Below are positions 6,320-9,881 of a stretch of DNA of 9,881 nt, one piece after another. The position numbers were made by a program, and so were the translations under genes. The notes beneath the pieces are model-generated. The model made no database searches. It worked only from the letters and a program-made list of their open reading frames with translations, and was not told the DNA's origin. Source of the DNA: an uncultured Flavobacteriales bacterium. Its GTDB lineage: Bacteria; Bacteroidota; Bacteroidia; Flavobacteriales_D; Sanyastnellaceae. Location: contig CALBSW010000078.1 in NCBI GenBank assembly GCA_937967465.1, positions 1 to 9,881 of the forward strand, given 5' to 3'. How positions within the stretch are numbered: position 1 is the first letter of the stretch; the number at the start of each line of letters is the position of its first letter.

Positions 6320-7342
6320 TCAGCCGCGCGCCAGCGCGTCGTCGATCAGCAAGCTGATCAACTCGGTTGGGGACATCCCCACTTCTCGGGCCTGCTGTGG
6401 GATGATGCTCATCTCCGAGAATCCTGGCACCGTATTGACCTCCACGATGTGCGGCTCTCCGTTGTGATTTATAAAGTCCACGCGGGCCATGCCGCGACAA
6501 TCGAGGTCGCGGTAGACCTGTACGGACAACTCCTGAATGCGCTGGGTCATCGCGGCATCCAAGTCTGCCGGCGTCACCTCGCGGCTCTTGCCTTCGTATT
6601 TGGCAGCGTAGTCGAAGAACGCGTTGTCGGTGATGATCTCGGTAACCGGCAAGAAACGGGGCGCTCCGCCGGGCTCGGAAGGGATGACACCACAGGTGAA
6701 TTCACGTCCATCGAGGAATGCTTCCACCATCACCGTGTCGCTCGCCGCAAACGCCTGCTCCAGCGCCTCGCGGAAGCCATCCCGCGACTCGACCCGCGAG
6801 ACACCGATGGACGAACCGCTTTCATTGGCCTTGACAAAACAGGGGAAGCCGAAGTCCTCACCCAGCATCAAGGTCAGGGCCGCGAAACTGGGCGCCTCCA
6901 ACTCCAGCACATCGGGGTGCAGCACCTTGGACGGGGCCACCGGATGGCCGAACCGGGCCAACAATGCCGTCGTCCACGCTTTGTGGTGCCCCACCGCCAA
7001 GGTCCGCGGGGGTGAAGCGGTGTACGGCATGCCCAACAAATCGAAGTAGGCGCTCAGCCGGCCATCCTCTCCAGGTGTGCCGTGCACCATCTCGAAGACG
7101 GCGTCGAAGACGTGGCGCTGACCGGCCGCGTCGGTGTACGAGAAATCGCCCTTGTCAACCGGGAAGCGCTCGCCGCTCTCCGTCTCGGCGAACCAGCCGT
7201 CGTGGCCGATGTGCACCAGCGTGGGCGCGAAACGGCTGCGGTCCATGTGCTGGACCACCATGCCCGCACTCTTGCGGCTGATCTCGGCTTCTCCGGAGAA
7301 CCCGCCGCACGTCACGGCAATCTGCTTGACCTCGTGGCTCAT
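6320..7342 (-). CDS. ddl: D-alanine--D-alanine ligase
   Basis: 340 residues, ATP-grasp fold, cytoplasmic. It joins two D-alanines for the pentapeptide of peptidoglycan. The N-terminal part has CGGFSGEAEIS (12-22), where Glu18 matches the D-Ala-binding Glu15 of E. coli DdlB, and MVHGTPGEDG (85-94). ATP binding is marked by FVKANESGSSIGV (169-181, Lys171). The omega loop holds DYAAKYEGKS (244-253) with the Lys248-Tyr249 pair of genuine D-Ala:D-Ala ligases, where VanA-type D-lactate ligases have His. Metal and phosphate ligands lie in ARVDFI (286-291) and IVEVNTVPGFSEMS (299-312, Glu301 and Asn303). The ATG at 7342 fits the family's N-terminus. It is the last gene of a leftward cluster and starts 22 bp after the Asp-box gene. 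This is not the usual mur/fts location for ddl, but a separate ddl is common in Bacteroidota. Confidence 0.96.
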   Translation of the reverse strand: MSHEVKQIAVTCGGFSGEAEISRKSAGMVVQHMDRSRFAPTLVHIGHDGWFAETESGERFPVDKGDFSYTDAAGQRHVFDAVFEMVHGTPGEDGRLSAYFDLLGMPYTASPPRTLAVGHHKAWTTALLARFGHPVAPSKVLHPDVLELEAPSFAALTLMLGEDFGFPCFVKANESGSSIGVSRVESRDGFREALEQAFAASDTVMVEAFLDGREFTCGVIPSEPGGAPRFLPVTEIITDNAFFDYAAKYEGKSREVTPADLDAAMTQRIQELSVQVYRDLDCRGMARVDFINHNGEPHIVEVNTVPGFSEMSIIPQQAREVGMSPTELISLLIDDALARG

Positions 7343-7364
7343 GCCCCCAAGGTAGCCGGCGCCA

Positions 7365-8660
7365 TCACTGCTCTTCCATCAGCGCCGTCCAGATGCCCTG
7401 AAGGCCCTGTTCATTGCGCGTCCAAATGGGGCGGACGCGACCGCCATATGCGCTGATGTTGTTGTAGTCGCCGAAGAACCCTTCAGGTGACGGGACAAAC
7501 GGAAACTCGCTGACCCGACGGTTGGTGAAGTGCGCCCCGCCATTGGTGGAGGTCGCCACGTAGACGTGGGTGGCCGTCCGTTCGCTGAAACGCCGGTCGT
7601 AGAAAACGATGTGCACGTGGCCCGTCACCGGGTCCACCGCCATCCAGGTGAAGAATTGGTGCTTGCCTGGAGGGTCGTTGTTGACCCGCACCGGATCGGA
7701 CCATGATTTGCCCTGGTCGTCCGACCAGATGAGCCAGACGTCGGTGTCGTCGGGTCCGTTGCGTTGGTCGGCCCAATTCACATACACCCGTCCAGCATGC
7801 ACCCCTTCGCGCGCCACACCGGTGACCGGCATGCCATTGGCGCGACCGATGCCCGGAATCATGTGGTCCCAACCGCCAATGATGTCCGCGATGTATTGCT
7901 CGTAGGGGCGGAAACTCGCCCCGGCATCCTCGCTGACATTCCACCGGATGTGTTCGCCATGCGCCCACGCCACACCCAGCGTCATCTCGTCGATCCACAC
8001 GGGAACGGCGCCTTCCACGGTGCTGTCGCCATCGAGGCAGTTGCCCTGCATGGCGCTCACCCGCACCGGGTCGCTCCAATCCTTGGCCTTGCGGTCCGAC
8101 GTGCTGCACAGGATGCGCGTGCTGTCCGTTTCAAGCTCACTGCCGTAATGGTCGAACTCCGTCCAACAAATCGCCAGCTTGTCGCCTGATGGGCTCACGG
8201 CCAGCCACTCCTTGTCCTGGTCCTTGGCGCCATTCAAGCCGACCCCGGCTCCTTTGTTCCATTTCTTGCCACCCTTGCTGGCCTTGCTGTGCTGGACCAC
8301 AATGCGATCGAGCAACGCCTCCGTCTCCCAGCCCTGGCCATCGGGATTGCTCAAGTGGGCGTAGTAGAAATCGCCCTGTGGACCCGCCACCACGCAGGGG
8401 TCGCCAAACACGCCATCCTTGGCTTCCAACCGGTCCCGCGACCACGTCTGTCCGGCGTCTTCACTCACGTAGACGTAGTCGAGAACAGCACCAGCCACCA
8501 CCCGGTCCGGGTTCGTGGGGTCGATGGCAATGGACGGCTCACAAGGCGCATAGCCCAGCGGCTCCTGGCCCGCCACGTGGATCTGCACGTTGGTCGGCAC
8601 TTTGGTCTGGGCCGTGGCCAGAAGTGGCAGGGAAATCAGGGTCAATAGCAGAAGGCGCAT
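7365..8660 (-). CDS. Secreted Asp-box (BNR/sialidase-fold) beta-propeller protein
   Basis: 431 residues with a clear signal peptide (1-17, cut after ATA). The mature protein looks like a six-bladed sialidase-type propeller with Asp-box turns (S-x-D-x-G-x-T-W type): SEDAGQTW (66-73), a degenerate STSDRKAKDW (186-195), SEDAGASF (243-250), SDDQGKSW (313-320) and STNGGAHF (371-378). PSIAIDPTNPDRVVAGA (42-58) is typical of BNR/exo-alpha-sialidase-like proteins annotated from many Bacteroidota. I do not see the full sialidase active site (arginine triad with FRIP motif), so enzymatic activity on sialic acids is not supported. There is no T9SS sorting domain at the C-terminus (it ends TALMEEQ), which suggests a periplasmic location or one reached by another route. 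It starts 3 bp after the Fur-family gene and ends 22 bp before ddl, so it is most likely in the same operon. Function unknown. Confidence 0.8.
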   Translation of the reverse strand: MRLLLLTLISLPLLATAQTKVPTNVQIHVAGQEPLGYAPCEPSIAIDPTNPDRVVAGAVLDYVYVSEDAGQTWSRDRLEAKDGVFGDPCVVAGPQGDFYYAHLSNPDGQGWETEALLDRIVVQHSKASKGGKKWNKGAGVGLNGAKDQDKEWLAVSPSGDKLAICWTEFDHYGSELETDSTRILCSTSDRKAKDWSDPVRVSAMQGNCLDGDSTVEGAVPVWIDEMTLGVAWAHGEHIRWNVSEDAGASFRPYEQYIADIIGGWDHMIPGIGRANGMPVTGVAREGVHAGRVYVNWADQRNGPDDTDVWLIWSDDQGKSWSDPVRVNNDPPGKHQFFTWMAVDPVTGHVHIVFYDRRFSERTATHVYVATSTNGGAHFTNRRVSEFPFVPSPEGFFGDYNNISAYGGRVRPIWTRNEQGLQGIWTALMEEQ

Positions 8661-8663
8661 GGA

Positions 8664-9104
8664 TCAGTTCTTTTTGCGGGCGTAGATGTGAAGGGCGTGG
8701 TGGAGGATCTCGATGCCGAAATGGTCTTCGAGGGTCGCCTTGATCTGCTGGATACGGGGGTCGCAGAATTCCAGCACCTCCCCACTGTCGAGGATGATGT
8801 GGTCGTGCTGGCGGGCAGGGTATCCGGGTTCGTATTGGCTCTGCTCCCCGAAGCGGTGCTTGCGGACGAGGCCAGCTTCGAGAAAGAGCTCGATGGTGTT
8901 GTAGAGGGTCGCCCGGCTCACCTTGGCGCCGCGCTGCTTCATCCGCTCCAGCAGGGTGTCCACGTCGAAATGCCCGCCAGCCGTGTAGATCTCCTCGAGC
9001 ACGGCAAAGCGCTCCGGCGTCTTGCGGTGCCCGCCCTCGGCGAGGAACACTTCGAGGCGCTCCCGCACCTCTTCCAGCAGCGCCGAAGTAGCAGGCTCAG
9101 CCAT
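8664..9104 (-). CDS. Fur-family transcriptional regulator
   Basis: 146 residues. The start at 9104 is preferred over the in-frame start at 9260, which would place 52 arginine- and serine-rich residues inside hemB. Residues about 1-85 form the winged helix: HRKTPERFAVLEEIY (26-40), HFDVDTLLERM (45-55) and the recognition helix region VSRATLYNTIELFLEAGLVRK (62-82). The dimerisation/metal half has His100-Asp101-His102, Glu112 in EFCDPRIQQIK (112-122), His128 and a terminal His-rich strand (HHALHIYARKKN). The sensing-site ligands are thus present. The usual C-x-x-C of the structural zinc site just after HDH is missing (IILDSGEV, one residue shorter). The target could be iron, peroxide or zinc homeostasis; the sequence cannot decide. 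The ATG overlaps the end of hemB by 8 bp, implying translational coupling and fitting a link between haem synthesis and metal sensing. Confidence 0.88.
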   Translation of the reverse strand: MAEPATSALLEEVRERLEVFLAEGGHRKTPERFAVLEEIYTAGGHFDVDTLLERMKQRGAKVSRATLYNTIELFLEAGLVRKHRFGEQSQYEPGYPARQHDHIILDSGEVLEFCDPRIQQIKATLEDHFGIEILHHALHIYARKKN

Positions 9105-9881
9105 GTTGGGCCTTGTACCACGCCGCGTAGTCCGGCGCGAAATAGGTGAGGATGATGTCCGCTCCCGCACGGCGGATGGCACCGAGCACTTCGAGCATGC
9201 CCGCTTCGGCATCGAGGATGCCGGCCGCTGCACCCGCCTTGACGAGCGCGTATTCGCCACTCACATTGTAGGCCGCCACAGGCAGGGCCGTGTGCTCCTT
9301 GACCGCGCGGATGACGTCGAGGTAAGCCAAAGCCGGCTTCACCATCACGATGTCTGCGCCTTCCATTTCATCGAGTTCCAATTCCCGCAACGCCTCCGCC
9401 ACATTGGCCGGATCCATCTGGTAGGTCTTCTTGTCGCCGGACTTGGGTGCACTGTCGAGCGCATCCCGGAACGGACCGTAAAACGCACTGGCGTACTTGG
9501 CCGTGTAGGCGAGGATGCCGGTCTCGTGGTATCCGTTCTCATCGAGCGCCTCCCGGATGACGCCAATGCGGCCGTCCATCATGTCGCTCGGGCCAATCCA
9601 ATCAAAGCCAGCTTGCGCCTGCGCCACGGACATCCGAGCGAGGATAGGCAGGGTGGCCTCATTGTCGATGCGGCCATCGTCTGTCACCAACCCGTCGTGT
9701 CCATCGGAGCTGTAGGGGTCCATGGCCACGTCGCTCATCAGGCTGCACTCGGGGAAGCGCTCCTTGACATTGCGGGCGATGCGCAGGTAGAAATTGTCAT
9801 CGGCCCAGCTGTGGCTGGCCGTCTTGTCCTTGAGGTGCTCTTCCACGGCTGGGAAAAGACAGAAGTTCCGGATGCCCAAGT
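9097..9881 (-). CDS. hemB: Porphobilinogen synthase (delta-aminolevulinic acid dehydratase), 5' end missing
   Basis: The visible 261 codons include the stop and lack roughly the first 60-70 residues, since HemB is usually about 325 residues long. HemB condenses two 5-aminolevulinate molecules to porphobilinogen in haem and tetrapyrrole synthesis. Counted from the first full codon in the window (9879), the two Schiff-base lysines are Lys128 in AYTAKYASAFYGPFR (124-138) and Lys181 in DIVMVKPALAYLDV (176-189). The metal loop reads SDVAMDPYSSDGHDG (49-63): Asp and Ala replace the cysteines of zinc enzymes, so this is the aspartate-type, magnesium-using class. The TTG codon at 9879 encodes an internal Leu before GIRNF and is not the start. 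The final codons overlap the ATG of the Fur-family gene (ATGGCTGA, 9097-9104). Confidence 0.96.
   Translation of the reverse strand, partial: LGIRNFCLFPAVEEHLKDKTASHSWADDNFYLRIARNVKERFPECSLMSDVAMDPYSSDGHDGLVTDDGRIDNEATLPILARMSVAQAQAGFDWIGPSDMMDGRIGVIREALDENGYHETGILAYTAKYASAFYGPFRDALDSAPKSGDKKTYQMDPANVAEALRELELDEMEGADIVMVKPALAYLDVIRAVKEHTALPVAAYNVSGEYALVKAGAAAGILDAEAGMLEVLGAIRRAGADIILTYFAPDYAAWYKAQHG

Noticed and set aside
6449..7015. + strand frames of up to 188 codons opposite ddl and the Asp-box gene
   Set aside because: They are shadows of strongly supported - strand genes and show no signal, motif or plausible start context.
6320..7342. VanA-like D-Ala-D-Lac ligase (glycopeptide resistance)
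   Set aside because: The omega loop has the Lys248-Tyr249 pair of D-Ala:D-Ala ligases and not the His of lactate ligases, and there are no vanH or vanX neighbours.
7365..8660. True exo-sialidase
   Set aside because: Asp-boxes are present, but no FRIP motif or arginine triad could be identified, so only the fold is called.
9105..9260. N-terminal extension of the Fur-family protein
   Set aside because: The 52 extra residues are Arg/Ser-rich, lie inside hemB and do not resemble any Fur protein. The start at 9104 gives the normal length.
9877..9879. TTG as the hemB start codon
   Set aside because: It encodes a leucine in the middle of a conserved HemB strand (LGIRNF). The frame stays open to the window edge and about 60-70 residues are missing, so the true start lies outside.

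Overview
The window comes from a GC-rich member of the Bacteroidota. The evidence is a PorV/PorQ-type outer-membrane barrel, very large secreted proteins ending in a type IX secretion (T9SS)-like sorting domain, a greA-HIT gene pair, and a Fur-family protein with the EFCDPRI signature usual in this phylum. Many high-GC marine or wastewater Flavobacteriales-like lineages would fit. The sequence does not allow a closer placement. Coding density is very high: the longest non-coding stretch is 128 bp (5313-5440), and there are no RNA genes, CRISPR arrays or insertion sequences that I can see.

Left part, + strand (1-5312). Three genes are packed head to tail with gaps of 2 and 4 bp: the last 21 codons of a gene that enters from the left, a 346-residue PorV/PorQ-family barrel (68-1108), and a 1399-residue secreted protein (1113-5312). 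The left gene fragment and the end of the 1399-residue gene are identical over 55 bases, synonymous sites included. The layout is therefore a barrel gene sandwiched between two genes that share a C-terminus. The simplest reading is a tandem family of giant T9SS cargo proteins with a dedicated outer-membrane partner. This is the most interesting part of the window.

Middle, + strand (5313-6319). A 128-bp spacer holds two hairpins. The second has a T-run and is the better terminator. It is followed by greA (transcription elongation factor) and a HIT-family nucleotide hydrolase 12 bp further on.

Right part, - strand (9881-6320). Four genes read leftward and appear to form one operon: hemB (porphobilinogen synthase, 5' end outside the window), a Fur-family regulator overlapping hemB by 8 bp, a secreted Asp-box (BNR/sialidase-fold) protein 3 bp later, and ddl (D-alanine-D-alanine ligase) 22 bp later. 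The HIT gene and ddl converge with directly abutting stop codons inside one TGATCA palindrome, with no terminator between them.

I found no clearly new enzymatic or defence system. The best candidates for something under-described are the giant protein/PorV-like/giant protein module with its homogenised C-terminal tail, the hairpin in front of greA, and a Fur protein that has lost its CxxC structural zinc motif.
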